From the NCBI GenBank assembly GCA_014621425.1, contig JAANBB010000081.1, forward strand, positions 1-64,000: DNA of 64,000 bases, written 5' to 3'. The notes beneath the pieces were generated by a model that saw only the letters and a list, made by a program, of their open reading frames with translations, did not search any database and was not told the origin of the DNA. This stretch comes from Cylindrodendrum hubeiense. Lineage: Eukaryota > Ascomycota > Sordariomycetes > Hypocreales > Nectriaceae. Shown here one piece after another: positions 43,436-55,400 of this stretch. A program made the translations under genes and the position numbers. Each line of letters begins with the position of its first letter. Within the stretch, counting starts at the first letter, position 1.

Positions 43436-44401
43436 TCACGCTGTCATCTCTGCCCACCATGTCTTGATGCCTGTGACATCACACCAACCCAAATCTGTTG
43501 GGTCTTGGAACCACCATCGGCCGCGGTCGCTTGCGTACTTTTTCAGACTCCCACCGTCAAAACGATGATTCTTGACGCCCACAAGCAAAACTGCACTTCC
43601 AACTTCGGGCGAGAACTCTTCGGGATCGAGAAATACTGTGAGATGCACCTGCTTGGACGTTGAAGGATCGGTGAGCCGAGCTGTGCGTTGTCGGTGTGGG
43701 GGGAGGTTGGACGCCTCCACCGGAGATAGCGACGCAACAATGGCTAGCACGTTGCAGGACCAGTTCTGGGCGTATGGCAGATGGGGAATAGATCGCAGGG
43801 TGGTGAGCTTCAGAGGAGTCTGGGGATTGTGCCAGTCGCGGGCGAGAGCGATGGGTTGGTCTTTTTGGACCTCTGGTTTGGCCGTTTTGGGGTAGGCGAG
43901 AGCCTCAAATGCTTCAAAGGCCTCCTCGGCTGCGTCTGAGTCCTGGCTTGCATCGAAAAGGTTGGGCGATGACTGATGGGTAGGCATAGGGACTGGTAGA
44001 TCGACTGGCTGTTGAATAGCACGGTACGAGTCGTTCCAACCGACGGTGACGAGGTCTTCGATAACTAGATACACCATGGGGCCGTCGTCAGACTCCTTCC
44101 ACCTGACGTCCAAGCTCTCGCATCGTATGTAGGACCCCAAAGAAACATCTCCAGTCTCAACAAACCGATGCATGTTTCCTGGGAGGAGGGCTTGGATGCA
44201 CAGCACTCCATCACCCAGCAGTAGTCGCACGGCCTGCCATCTTCCAGAGCTCGACACCGAGACGCGATCGAGGCCTTCGACGAGAAACACAGACCCAGCC
44301 ACGAAGTATCGAGTGCGTAGAATATCTCGAATGACGGGAACGAGTTCGAACGGTTCGCCTAGCAGCGTCACGGCGGTAGGGTCGAGCACTGGATCAGGCA
44401 T
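43436..44401 (-). CDS. hypothetical protein with OB-fold (RPA-like) regions
   Basis: A 321-aa intronless protein starting at ATG 44401 (MPDPVLDPTAVT); an upstream TTG extension is not used. Two segments look like OB-fold barrels. The N-terminal one has SSSGRWQAVRLLLGDGVLCIQ and an SLGSYIRCESL strand. The C-terminal one contains LTTLRSIPHL, CNVLAIVASLS, ARLTDPSTSKQVHLTVFL and GSAVLLVGVK, the alternation seen in RPA1-type single-strand-binding modules. An acidic, poorly conserved linker separates them. A nucleic-acid-binding role is plausible, but no specific complex can be named. Confidence 0.65.
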   Translation of the reverse strand: MPDPVLDPTAVTLLGEPFELVPVIRDILRTRYFVAGSVFLVEGLDRVSVSSSGRWQAVRLLLGDGVLCIQALLPGNMHRFVETGDVSLGSYIRCESLDVRWKESDDGPMVYLVIEDLVTVGWNDSYRAIQQPVDLPVPMPTHQSSPNLFDASQDSDAAEEAFEAFEALAYPKTAKPEVQKDQPIALARDWHNPQTPLKLTTLRSIPHLPYAQNWSCNVLAIVASLSPVEASNLPPHRQRTARLTDPSTSKQVHLTVFLDPEEFSPEVGSAVLLVGVKNHRFDGGSLKKYASDRGRWWFQDPTDLGWCDVTGIKTWWAEMTA

Positions 44402-44686
44402 GTGTGATGTTGACAGAGTCAAGTTGCCCAGTGCGTTTATCCAAGCACACAGTGGAAGGTTACTGCCCCGACCGATGTCCAGACACTGTGCAGGTTATCC
44501 TCGCTTCAACCAAATAGTAAGTAGCAGTGTCTTTGAAGTAGTAGAAGAAGAAATATGATTGAATTTAATAGTCCATGATTGTTTGGATATTCCTCTTTGC
44601 ATCATGATACTCTTGGGAGTACTTGGTTTGGTGGAACTCACGCATTCTACTGAGCGGGTCGCAGCTTTCCCCTCACACACCCCAAC

Positions 44687-45754
44687 ATGGACAGTCCCTA
44701 TGCACGAGAATTGATAGTCGCCTTTGGCGCTCTGCAAGGAGCGGCTCAGCTGAGTCAGTCTATTATATCGTCAAAAGACAAAGGCGTCATTGAGAAGGAG
44801 GATCTGAGTCCGGTGACGGTGGCCGACTTCGCTGTCCAAGCGCTACTTACCGCTACCATCAAGGATGCATTCCCAAGAGACCGAGTCGTGGGCGAGGAAG
44901 ATGCATCCGACCTAAGAAAGAACCCAGTGCTGATGGAACGAGTATGGGAACTGCTGAACCGAAACGGCGGGACCCAGTACAAGTTGCCTGCTACTCAGGA
45001 TCAAATGTGCGATCTGATTGACGAGTGCGGTTCTGGCGTTCCGGGAGGCCAAGGATCTGGACGAACCTGGGTTTTCGACCCCATTGACGGCACCAAGACG
45101 TACGTAAGAGGAGAACTGTACGCTATCAACATGGGGCTCTTGCTCGACGGGAAGCAGGTGGCTGGCATCGTGGCGTGCCCGAACATGTCTATAGACGCAA
45201 AGGCACCGCTGCGAAACGAAAACATCGATCCTACAGGCCAAGGATGCATCGTGTTTGCTGTCAAAGACCACGGTGCTTATATACGGCCCTTGAGTGGGAG
45301 CCTCGAGGGTATCCAGCCGAAGAAGCTGGCTCGCCACGCCGAGAGCCAGGATGTCCGCTTCGTCACCTGCGTCAACATTGTCGACTCAGCCCTCGACGGT
45401 GTCCACGAGGTGGTTGCTGAACAACTCAACGCGGTGTACCCTGGCTCTGACCTTGTACCCTGGGTTCTCCGATGGGCTGTGTTGGCAATGGGCCTCGGTA
45501 ACACGACGGTATGGGTGTACAAGCGCAAGGACCGTTACGGAAAGGCTTGGGACCACGCTGGAGCTATGTTGTTGTTTGAAGAGTCTGGTGGCAAGATTAC
45601 AGACGTGAGAGGCAACCCGATCGATTTGTCCGCGGGGAGGAAGATGAGTGCCAACTTCGGGTTTATCGCAGCCCCAATCGACATTCATGGCCGCGTATTA
45701 CAGACGGTGCACAATGTTCTTCGTGAGCAGGGAAAGCAGGAATTCTTTGAGTAA
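44687..45754 (+). CDS. MET22: 3'(2'),5'-bisphosphate nucleotidase (MET22/HAL2)
   Basis: This enzyme removes the 3'-phosphate from PAP and PAPS, protecting sulfate assimilation and RNA processing, and is the target of lithium and sodium inhibition. The 355-aa intronless protein belongs to the magnesium-dependent inositol-monophosphatase superfamily. The metal-binding residues are visible: Glu71 in VVGEED, Asp131 and Asp134 in FDPIDGTKT, and the late aspartate in AWDHAGAMLLFEESGG. The VTVADFAVQALL segment in the first 55 residues is also typical. Length matches the yeast enzyme (357 aa). It is divergent from the OB-fold gene with about 285 bp between start codons. Confidence 0.93.
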   Translation: MDSPYARELIVAFGALQGAAQLSQSIISSKDKGVIEKEDLSPVTVADFAVQALLTATIKDAFPRDRVVGEEDASDLRKNPVLMERVWELLNRNGGTQYKLPATQDQMCDLIDECGSGVPGGQGSGRTWVFDPIDGTKTYVRGELYAINMGLLLDGKQVAGIVACPNMSIDAKAPLRNENIDPTGQGCIVFAVKDHGAYIRPLSGSLEGIQPKKLARHAESQDVRFVTCVNIVDSALDGVHEVVAEQLNAVYPGSDLVPWVLRWAVLAMGLGNTTVWVYKRKDRYGKAWDHAGAMLLFEESGGKITDVRGNPIDLSAGRKMSANFGFIAAPIDIHGRVLQTVHNVLREQGKQEFFE

Positions 45755-45847
45755 TATATTCAAGAGCTTTGCCACTGGTACCCTAGGTTAATAATGCATC
45801 AAACCTATGTATGGTTCTTGTTGAAGGCTAAATCTCATATCAAGATA

Positions 45848-46171
45848 TCACCGTTGCTGTTGCATCAGAGTTTCGGTCGCCCAGGCGTTGAGCTTCCTGC
45901 AAAATTCTGTTTCTTTTGCACTCTGCTCTTCCCTTGGTCGCTTTTCATTCCTTGCGTCGATGACGTCCCGAAAGGCTGCACGGGCTCCATCGGGTAGATC
46001 CATGATATACGTGTTTCGAGCCAACATGTCGGCAACCCAGTCGTTGATCACCTTGCGAAATGCTACTTCTTTTTCCTCTAGATATTCATTTCGTAGGCCT
46101 TTCTTGCGTGCGAAGCGCACGGAATTAAAGGCTCGACGCACTTCCCTAGGCAGTTCCACGGGTTCGTCCAT
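45848..46171 (-). CDS. small hypothetical protein with a duplicated ~44-residue module
   Basis: A 107-aa intronless protein starting at ATG 46171. It is almost entirely two copies of the same helical module. The first runs from LPREVRRAFNSVRFAR to EVAFRKVINDWVADML. The second runs from LPDGARAAFRDVIDAR to ETEFCRKLNAWATETL. Each copy has the pattern LPxxxRxAFxxVxxAR, a charged linker, then a KxxxFxxxIxxWxxxxL helix. It is hydrophilic and has no signal peptide. I do not recognise the family. The internal duplication argues for a genuine gene. It converges with MET22. Confidence 0.55.
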   Translation of the reverse strand: MDEPVELPREVRRAFNSVRFARKKGLRNEYLEEKEVAFRKVINDWVADMLARNTYIMDLPDGARAAFRDVIDARNEKRPREEQSAKETEFCRKLNAWATETLMQQQR

Positions 46172-46692
46172 GGTGCTTGCTCATGCAATTCTGTAGTGAG
46201 CGTTAGTATAATTTCCATGCATGCGAGTCGCACTGACATCCTTTGAGTGATGACTGGCTTGTGACGCAGTTGCGTGTCAAGAGAATGCTGTACGGGCGTG
46301 GTAAGGCAATTGGCACGGCGCTGGAGTGACAATTGCTACGCGACTAAGGGAAAGATATCAGGGAAAGCTTTCGGGGAAATCCGAATGTATAAGATGGGAA
46401 TTAACAATTAATCTTGTCACTCGTCGCAGAAAGTGATGCGGCTTTCCTTCAAACCCTATCGTGAATCGCATAACTTACATTCACAAGTCCAGCCGATGAT
46501 CTGTTTGTGTCACCTGTGATGGTGTTCAGTTGTTCAGTTCAGTTGTTCACCTTAAAAAGCCTGGATATGTGTCATCTGAATGCATTTCTATAGGGATTCT
46601 CTATATCTGAGAGAACTTGTCCATCCTGAATTGCGTAGCGAGGCTTTCCAAAGCCCATGGCCGTTCGAGACTCAACATGTCTATAGTCAAGT
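46172..46692. other. intergenic, nothing recognised
   Basis: This lies between two minus-strand genes. There is a small local repeat of GTTCAGTT around 46520-46548, with no gene. Confidence 0.4.
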
Positions 46693-47691
46693 TCATCGCA
46701 CAGTATATACCCCGGTACTGACTTCGTGGTATCCTCTCTTGCCAACCTTTGCAGTCAACTCGCTCTTCCATGGCTTGCCCTGTCCAATCAACTCGACAAC
46801 CTTTTCGAATGTGTAAACTGGCTTCCATCCGAGATCTCGAACAAACTTGCTGGAGTCGTAGACGCGGTCGATTCTGGCTAGATATCCCCAGTTGGCATCG
46901 CGAAAGATATTTTCGCAAGCGGGAACGACGGCTTGAAAGACCTCCTTCGGGTTGCTGTCGAGCTTTCGCAGTGTCTCGGGGTCGTTGGCAAAGGGAGGCG
47001 GCGCGCTGATAACGTACTTGCCCCATCCGATGTCTTTGGCCTTGGCCATGGCGCAGACGGACGCGCGGACAATATCCTCAATGTCGCATCTGCGGTAGGC
47101 CAGTTCGAGGACCTTCAGGTTTTCGTCCGCCAAAGCAGTTCGGCGGTCTTCGTCGTCATCCTGCTCAGGGAAGAATCGGCTGGTGCGCAGAACCAGAACC
47201 GGCATGCCTGTCTGCTTGTGGACGAGAAAGCACATGTCCTCGGCGGCAACCTTGGTGGCGCCGTAGATGTTCTTGGGGATTGGAACGACGGACTCTTCGA
47301 TCCAGGCAGCGGGGGATCCGGGTTTGGGGCTCAGGGCGGCGCCAAAGGTGCTTGTCGTGCTGAAGAAGACGAAACTATCGACCTGCTTCTTGGCAGCTTC
47401 CTCAAGCAGGACCAGAGTGCCGGAGATGTTGGTGTTAACAAAATCTTGCTTGGAGTGGCTTTCGACGTGAGGTTTATGGAGAGTAGCCGCGTGAAGGACG
47501 TGTCGAATTGGGTTGTTTTGCAGGATGGAGGCCACAAGCTCGCGATCCGCAATCGACCCGACGTGGTGGGTGTTGTCCGAAGCCAGGATGTCGATGCCGA
47601 CGGGGGTGAAGCCCATCGTCGGGAGCGAAAGCATGAGAGCCGTGCCAAGGTGGCCGGACGAGCCAGTAACGAGAACGTCGTAGGGAGCCAT
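46693..47691 (-). CDS. NAD(P)-dependent epimerase/dehydratase (extended SDR)
   Basis: A 332-aa extended short-chain dehydrogenase starting at ATG 47691 (MAPYDVLVTG). The nucleotide motif TGSSGHLG is at residues 9-16, and the catalytic YGATK appears about halfway. The FFSTTSTFG and VLRTSRFFPEQ segments fit UDP-sugar epimerase/dehydratase-type enzymes (GalE-like), as does the C-terminal DRVYDSSKFVRDLGWKP. The upstream open extension to 48000 is low-complexity and probably untranslated leader. Its substrate, probably a nucleotide sugar or other hydroxy-ketone, is unknown. It is intronless. Confidence 0.87.
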   Translation of the reverse strand: MAPYDVLVTGSSGHLGTALMLSLPTMGFTPVGIDILASDNTHHVGSIADRELVASILQNNPIRHVLHAATLHKPHVESHSKQDFVNTNISGTLVLLEEAAKKQVDSFVFFSTTSTFGAALSPKPGSPAAWIEESVVPIPKNIYGATKVAAEDMCFLVHKQTGMPVLVLRTSRFFPEQDDDEDRRTALADENLKVLELAYRRCDIEDIVRASVCAMAKAKDIGWGKYVISAPPPFANDPETLRKLDSNPKEVFQAVVPACENIFRDANWGYLARIDRVYDSSKFVRDLGWKPVYTFEKVVELIGQGKPWKSELTAKVGKRGYHEVSTGVYTVR

Positions 47692-50161
47692 TTTGATGAG
47701 TTGCGTTGGCGGAGAAGAGATGAGTGATAGCTTGAATTTGTATGCGGGGTGAGGCGTTTCGGCGGCGAATGACTCAACTCTGCCAAATACCGGTCGCAAG
47801 CTGCAGACGAGTCGCGTTCCGAGTGGTGAACTGGAAGCGAAAAAAAAGAAAGAGAAATGAAGTCTCGTGAGGCGAATGTTCCGAAGTGACACATCCACAG
47901 AGACCGACGGTGATTCACGGACGAGCCGGCTGCATGCATCGTGGGCCACAGCGTCTGATTCACGGAGTCTTCTGGGTTGGCGATCTTGAAGCGACGACAT
48001 CTGAAGCGACGGCCCCTGAAGCGGCGACTTGCTTTGGAGGGTTTATATCGCCGAATTCAGTGATTCCTTGGTATTCCGTCTCATTTTCGTGTCCTCATTC
48101 CATTGTGTGTGACCTGAGCTTCAACGTTGTGGTGCGACATCTTGCATGATGCAGACCATGCGCAACGAAGTGCGCATTTCTTCACAACTTTTGTCTGGCC
48201 AACTTGAATTGTGATAATGAGTGTTCAGAGCAGCGAATAAAAAGAGACAATGAGAGCTGCAGAGTTGGTCTTCATGTAATATTCAAGAGAACTGCGCCTA
48301 TCTACCCTATGCCGTCCGATGCTCTGTGCCTAGGATGGATAGAGTGGGTGGAATTGTTAGCACCAAGCCACTGGCCCAAAAGCTTTCATGAAAAGGACAA
48401 TGAATGAACATGACATCGCATTCCAAGAATCAGCATACCTCACTTGGCAAATGGCTTGCCCTCGAAATAGTGATCACGCAAGCGACCACCAAGAGGTTGA
48501 TGGCTCGTGAGTTCTTCATACCACCTCACTAAGTCAAGAGTTGGGAATGAATCCCCATTCGAGAAAACTGGAGTCGATTATACACGGCATGCCTGAACAG
48601 GTCGATAATAGCAGAGTGTCTCAAGCTTCAGCAATCTCTGGCCCAAATGAGTGCAAGAGACACAAAGATCCATAGTGTGGATCGTGACTAATTTCCTTGT
48701 CCCTGGTTAGCGTACAATTACACGCAGATCTTCCCTTGAAAAGATCCTGCGTTAGTCCATACTACAAAAGAGCCCACTTCTCAGCTTTCTATCAGCTATG
48801 GAGGGTGTACATTCGCACACAAGAAGACAGAACATGTACTACCAGCAAGATCAAGGGCCATGCATTGTCACGTGTAATTCGAGATCCTCCATCACGGCCA
48901 AGACTCGGCTCTAATCTAGCCGAACTCCTCGAAATTATCTTTAGCGGCCTGCATATTATCACATGGAATAAGAGAGAAAACTTCCTCGCCGATCAAATGC
49001 ATGGTTGTCCTGAGACATAAGCTTGGCTTGTTATATTATTGCTGGCTGCCTTTCAGGAAGTCATCTTCTTCATGATACCCCGGCTACATCGCCTGTGCGC
49101 GCGGCTCGCAAGTCGTCGGCGAGATCTCCTGCAAAGTTACATTGGAAGAAAAGCTATTTTTCCACCTATAACCAGCTACACGTCCTGTGCTGATGTCGAT
49201 CGATGGCGTTTAGTGTGCGCCTTGCATCCGATCAGCGAACTTTAGCAACTAGCGACTATGATCCGCCGCGGAAGAAGGATGTACTAAGCGCATCCTGCGC
49301 TGATTGTATGCGGGCTTGCCGATGCACCTTCCGACAGATGTCGGCGTTGCCTTACCAAGAAGAGCACTTTTGCTGCTGAAGACCTCCGGGTCAGACGGAT
49401 GCCCGGTCCGTGTCAGGCGGAAGTCCGGTCCGGATGACTAGAGATCCGGAATCTGAGACACAAAGACTTATAGTGGCTGCAGATACGAGGAGCCTAGAAT
49501 CTGGTCTCTAGGCGCCTCTGACGCGTTTGAGATAGTCCTAAAATGCAACACAACCTGATGGCGTGCCTCTGGCGCCTGGCCCATCTGTGATGGACCAACA
49601 TCTGTATTCAACCCGTACACTGGAATGTACACCCAGGGGCCACCCTGGACGCTTCGGTATGGAGCCAAGAATAACTCGCCCTTGGTTCCTGGACTATCTC
49701 TGGCAATTTCGCGTCGGAGCACCCGCACTCAGTCCTCCGCTGCCCATAACTGACACCACTCCCATTCGTAGATGATTGAACAATTCATGGCAAACTGCTT
49801 CAAAATAATGAGAAGTCATATACAAGCGTTGTATATCTACCGTAAAATAAATTATGTCCAACATCCTTACCCAACGGTCTATTGTGTTTCATTCCGATAT
49901 ACCCTTAACCGATTTTCTTTTGGCGAACCTGGTGATGCGTTTCGTCTCATTGGGGAAGTAGACGGAGATGCTTCTGCCCAAGAGACCAGCCCGCTACCAG
50001 CCAATCCCACATTGTTAGAAACACAAAAGGCACCAGCTTCTCAATACTCTTTAGCTCTTTTGAAAGTGTGACATTTGAATATATAGACGAAAGCCTAGTA
50101 GATTTATCTTCGAGACTATTCAAGAACCTCTTTTTTGGTGCTCGCCGTTGATCAACCCATG
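47692..50161. other. gene-poor region before the isocyanide cluster
   Basis: About 2.5 kb with no recognisable gene. The short frames (for example 48697-49020 plus and 49468-49728 minus) have no domain or splice continuation. Around 49380-49460 several CCGGTCCG and TCCGGA phrases cluster, a local GC-rich repeat. It could mark the left border of the cluster. Confidence 0.5.
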
Positions 50162-51374
50162 TCACTCCGCAACCTTTTCCTGGAAATAACTAGGCCGACC
50201 ACCCTCGTAGACAATTTCTAGTCTGTCATCTTTTTTAAATTCACCCATCGGCGCACTCAACCATTCCCCGTCCGCCATTAAAGCGACGCTGCAATGCCAA
50301 GGAGTGGTGAATCCGGTCTTGGTGTTGAGCAAACTCATGGATACTTTCTGTTCCCCCGTAGATTGATGGATGGAGAGTCGTAGATGGTTTGGAAAAGCAT
50401 CTTTGACCGCCCCAGCAAAAGCCTGTTTAGGTGTTAGCTAGAGAACACTAGCGGTATTGCTCCGATGGCAGTGGTTAACGTACGTATCCTCGGATCAACA
50501 TCTCCTTGGCGAGGTACTTGACGTCTCTCTTGTAGCCGTTGTTTGTTCGATTCTTGCCCGTTGGGAAGATATATTGTAAGTCTGACTCGAGGAATCTCCG
50601 ATATCCGCAGTAAGTCATGCGCGTGTCAGGTGTGGTGGCGATTTCATGATCGATGTCGATATCTTCCTTGCCGTATTTGCCAAGAAGGAATCGGCGGAAA
50701 TTGGTGGCATTAGCAACGTAGGTGATCTCCCCAAGCTTCTCTGGCAAGGGGAAGCTTATGAGGTCTTTAAGCCTAGAGAACTCAATATGGGTAAAACCCT
50801 TCTCAATAGACATAGCGCGTAGAGCCTCTCCGTACGCCCAGGTATCACGATCCGGTATGCTTAACAGGTCTATAAGAACCGATTTAATTAGCGAATGATC
50901 AAATTAGAAGGGACATATGCACAAACCATTATAAACAAGACCATCCGAGATAATAGTGAGTTGAGCTCCCGGTGCATACACGTCTGCTATACGCACACAC
51001 ATAGTGTTCAACCGTTCTAAAGCCAGCTCCTCGGCCTTATCCGGTAGGATACCAAAAACTTTGTACACCTTATTTGCTGACTTGAATGGAAACGCTGGAA
51101 GGCACATGTCAACCTGCTTCCCCGCCATGACAAACTCGTCAATGACTGAGAGGAACTTGGGCATGCCCGCAGCAAGCCGCTCGATGGTGTCATCGAACTT
51201 ATTGAGAGCGTATTCAAATATTATGGACAAAATCTTGGAGGAAGTCTCTGCCACCTTCATCTTCACTTCAATCCCCTCATGGGGGACAAAGGAGGTGATA
51301 TCAGTACCTGGAGCAAACCCCATATCGGCAACTTGAGGAACAGAGAGAGGAAGGACTTGAGACAGGACCCGCAT
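50162..51374 (-). CDS. isocyanide synthase (DIT1/PvcA family)
   Basis: This is a predicted isonitrile (isocyanide) synthase of 364 aa. By family knowledge, PvcA/IsnA enzymes convert the alpha-amino group of an amino acid to an isocyanide using ribulose-5-phosphate as carbon donor, and yeast Dit1 belongs to the same family. Exons are 51374-50927, 50869-50484 and 50422-50162, all in frame. Family signatures are FPFKSANK (residues 95-102), PDKAEELALERLN, IISDGLVYNDLL (about 141-152) and IPDRDTWAYGEALR. The C-terminus contains the PWHCSVALM and EIVYEGGRPSYF segments typical of fungal members. It is a stand-alone synthase domain, divergent from an A-T-transferase NRPS-like gene with a shared ~1.05-kb promoter. 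A Dit1-like spore-wall (dityrosine) role is less likely because no DIT2-type P450 is adjacent. Confidence 0.9.
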
Positions 51375-52420
51375 GGTAGGTAGCGTTGGAACAGACGATG
51401 ATAAATTGAAAGATAAACGAACCAAGAGTGATTGAGTCGAAAATAAAACCACAATGAGATATTAAGACCCAAGAGGCAATAATAGCTGGATCCGGCCCTC
51501 AGTCGCCACACACACCCGTTGACACGTCTATGTATCACAAGGCATTGGCGGAGCAATTTGTTTTTACATTTTTCTTTCCCGCAACTGTAAACGGTAAGAA
51601 TCCTACTACACCCCAAAGCCTCATGACACGCGTCCGGTGCTGCTGACACTTCAGGCATGCATGCCGTGCTACGTCACCTCAACATCACTCATGCAGATTT
51701 ATCAGCATGAGACCATGCATTATATGAGGCAAATTCTTGGTTTGTGGATATTTTCGTAAAACCAACTTTAATTCGTTCCGATTGGATTCATTCGGGGTTT
51801 ATGTAGCCGGAGGATTTAGGACATGGTGTTGATGTGTGTGGCTCAGCATAGGCGCGAGTCAAGTGCTAAATCAGACCAGTTGAGCCTCAATATAAGCCTA
51901 ATAAGTTCTACTAAGCTCATGTATGTGCCCCACCACGGTGAGATAGACAATGCGTCTGGGTCGGCCCGAACAGTACTTGTAGACAATTGTACAAATTCTC
52001 GGGTCAGCCCGGCGTCATTGGTTATGGCCGTGCTGCTTTGTGGGCCTGGGAAGGAGATGTAACTTAGATTGAGGGTGGGATGCATCATCCGGACGGACAA
52101 TTACGTAGGCACAGCCTTATAACCACTCATCGGGGATGACCATGTTGGGAATCGTGCATGGTACGTGGCCAATGGTGCCGCCCTCGAATCTTCTCGCCAA
52201 CCAATGCAGTATTGGGGGGCAGTATCGCAATACGACGAGACAAGCTGTAAGACGGGCATGTTCCGCGTGAGCTGATAAGAAATCAAAACAAGAGCGTATT
52301 GCACATGTACAGGATGACCTTTGCGCCGTTTTTTTTATCATACGCCAGCCCGATTCAAATCCTCCCATCTTCTCCGGAATTTCGCTTTAAACATCTTACA
52401 TCTAAGAGTTGATTGCAGCT
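51375..52420. promoter_or_regulatory. bidirectional promoter of the ICS and NRPS-like genes
   Basis: About 1.05 kb between the divergent ATGs at 51374 and 52421. It contains no gene. I looked for the Mac1-type TTTGCTCA element and found no exact copy, only weaker GCTCA phrases (TGTGTGTGGCTCAGC at 51835-51849 and AAGCTCA near 51913). The shared position suggests coordinated expression. Confidence 0.6.
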
Positions 52421-55400
52421 ATGGTAACCTCAACGGAGTACGGCAGGAGGCTTATTCCTCAAATTCTAGACAGCCTGGCTTTTTCCCAGCCAGATCGCAT
52501 CATATACTCTATAGCAACGTCGTCGGATATTTACAATGGGCTTCGTCAGGTATCTGCTCGCGTGTTTGCAAACGCCGTCAACAAAACTGCTTGGCTACTC
52601 CATAACCAGATTGGAGAACGCCCGTCGATACAGACGGTGGGCTATATCGGACCTCGTAAGTTCGAGAAGAACCATGAGCTGCATAGTTCCTCGAATTCAT
52701 TAATTGACGATATCCAGATGATCTCCGACACATTCTGTTGACATATGCGTGTGTCAAGGCAGGCTGCACGGTACGTCAAGTCCTTCCACATGCGACAAGT
52801 GAAACTCACGATTTCATTGCTGATGTTGCTTGTCTCTGAAGGCCTTGTTTCTTTCTCCCAAGAACAGCACTGAAGGAGCTCTAGCGGTCCTTGATGCAGC
52901 ACAATGCAATGTCTGGGTCAAGCCTTGGGGTAATACTTACCCTCTAGTGGAAGATTTCCTAAAGCAACGCACCATGGAAGTTCTCGATCTCCCTGAACTG
53001 GACGAGCTTCTCGATGCTGAAGCAACCGAGCACTATCAGTACGACAAGACGTTTAACGAGGCCACCCAAGACCCATTCTGCCTCCTACATACATCTGGTT
53101 CGACGGGACTGCCAAAGCCTATAGCATGGTCTAACGGTCTGATTGGCACAATGGATGCTATAAGGCTTCTTCCGCCAACCCAAGGTGACAATGGGATGGT
53201 CCCGTGGACTACCGGTTGGAATGACGGCGATAGAATATACTCGTCCTTTCCTATGAGCCATGTAAGTTCCCTTCTTGACTATCCCAAGACACAAGATATT
53301 AAGCATAATAGGGAGCTGGTATTATTATGAATATCCTCTTGCCTTCCCTCTTCGGCTTGCACTGCATTATGGGACCTACAGGTGTAATACCCAACATGCA
53401 CCTGATTGATTCTATTGCAGAGCATGCGAGAATCGATATCTGGAGTATGATTCCGTCGCTAGTTGATGAGCTCGGTGAGACGCCCGATGTACTGGCCAGG
53501 TTCAAGTCGTCGAAATTTATTTGCGCATCTGGTGGTGAGTATACCTTCTATCATTGCCCGCCGACCTCCCCACGACCAAACACTAACATGTTAATGCAGG
53601 TCCTGTCAGTCCAACCAGCGCTTCTAAAGTGAACGATACAATCAGGGTCCTAAACCTGACAGGCACAACGGAAGGGTTGTTTATAGGCAATCTTTGGGTA
53701 GATAGGGAAGATTGGCTCTATTTCGCCTTCCACCCTTTCTCTGGCTTTGAATTTAAGGAGGTGGAGCCCGGTTTGTATGAGCATTGGATCCATCGCAATG
53801 AGAATGCGTCTCTTTTCCAGGGGATATTTCACACGTTCCCGGACCAGAAGACTATTAATCTCAAGGACCTATACATCAAGCACCCTGCTAAGCCAAATCT
53901 TTGGGCTTACAAGGGAAGGAATGATGATATTGTTGTCTTATCCAATGGCTATAAGATATCGCCCTTGGATACAGAGGCACTGGTAACAACCCACCCAGCG
54001 ATCGAAGGCTGCCTTATGGTAAGTAAAACTTACTCAAGCTCACACATGAGCCTCAAGAGATAAGGACCAAAAAGCTAAGAAGACCTACCCTAGATCGGAT
54101 CAGGAAAGCCCCAGGCCGGCCTGCTCATCGAGTTGAAGGATCCAACTTCAGGAAACGACGAGCTCTTTCAAAGTATATGGTCTACGGTGGAAAGAGCCAA
54201 TACGATTTCTCTTCATAAGAATCAACTGCAGAGAGACTACATCACTTTTGCAGAGCCAGACAAGCCCTTCATCCGCACCGACAAGAGAACTGTTAAGCGA
54301 CGCGCGACCCTGGAACTGTACGCTGACTACATCGAGCGATTCTACAGCTCTCGGCTAGAGGAAGAGGATACTCAGTTCCTGATGATTGACACAAGCTCGG
54401 TCGAGTCTATCATGCGCGCCATCCGCCACATTTTCGGCTCCTTGTTCTCTGCGGTGAAAACTGTCTCGCCAGGCGACGACTTGTTCAGTCTCGGGCTTGA
54501 CTCGCTTCTTGTATTTCGAGTGATCAAATCCATTCGGGCTGCTACTGGCCTGCATGATCGGCTCTCTCCTCGACATCTCTATGCAAACCCCACACTTGCC
54601 AAGTTCGCCGCTACTATTTCACGATTGGTGGCCGAGGCGAAACAGACAACCAACGGTTCATACGACGATTCCATTGATCCGGTTGTTGCCAAGATGAGAA
54701 AGATGATGGCGTTGCATAAGTCGCGACTCTCGTCCAAGGTCAACCCATTTGATCTGATGAACCCCAACATCTACGTGGGGATGAAGTTCTACTTCCCTCT
54801 CCGCGAAGGAGCTCGTTTCGAACAGGTATTTAAAAGACTACAGGAGGGGCTCCTCCGCACAATGCAGTTGATTCCAGAGTTGGAGGGCAAAGTAATGCGT
54901 TGCTCGGAACAAGAAATGGGACACAAGAATGGCGATCTCCGCCTCACACTTCCCCCCATTCCATCGACAGCCACCCCGGACAGTAATTATACGGACTCTA
55001 CTGGACCGAGGCAGCTGCGCTACAAAGACTTATCCGATAGCCTCCCGTCCTTCGACGAGTTGCAGGCTGCTGGATTCGTGCCATCGGCATTCAAAGACGA
55101 GGTTGTTCTTGAATGCCCATGGTTTCCGCCATTGCCCGCCGACGTCCTGATTGCACAGGCCAACTTTATCAAGGGCGGCTGTATCCTCGCTATTAATGTC
55201 CACCACGCAGCATTCGATGGCGTCGGTGTCATCACTGCCCTGAGGGTTTGGGCTGAAAACTGTCGACATGTCCAAGGCGATACGTCAGCGGTTTGCAGCT
55301 GGGTGGATCCCGAAAGCCTGAACCGCAGCTTGCCGCTCATTATATATGAGCTAGAAGGGTATGCTAAGCCAGCTCATGAGGTAGATCCCAATGTATGGGG

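Noticed and set aside
51375..52420. Canonical Mac1 site TTTGCTCA in the shared ICS/NRPS promoter
   Set aside because: I searched by eye and found only weaker GCTCA phrases, so I do not claim a copper site there.
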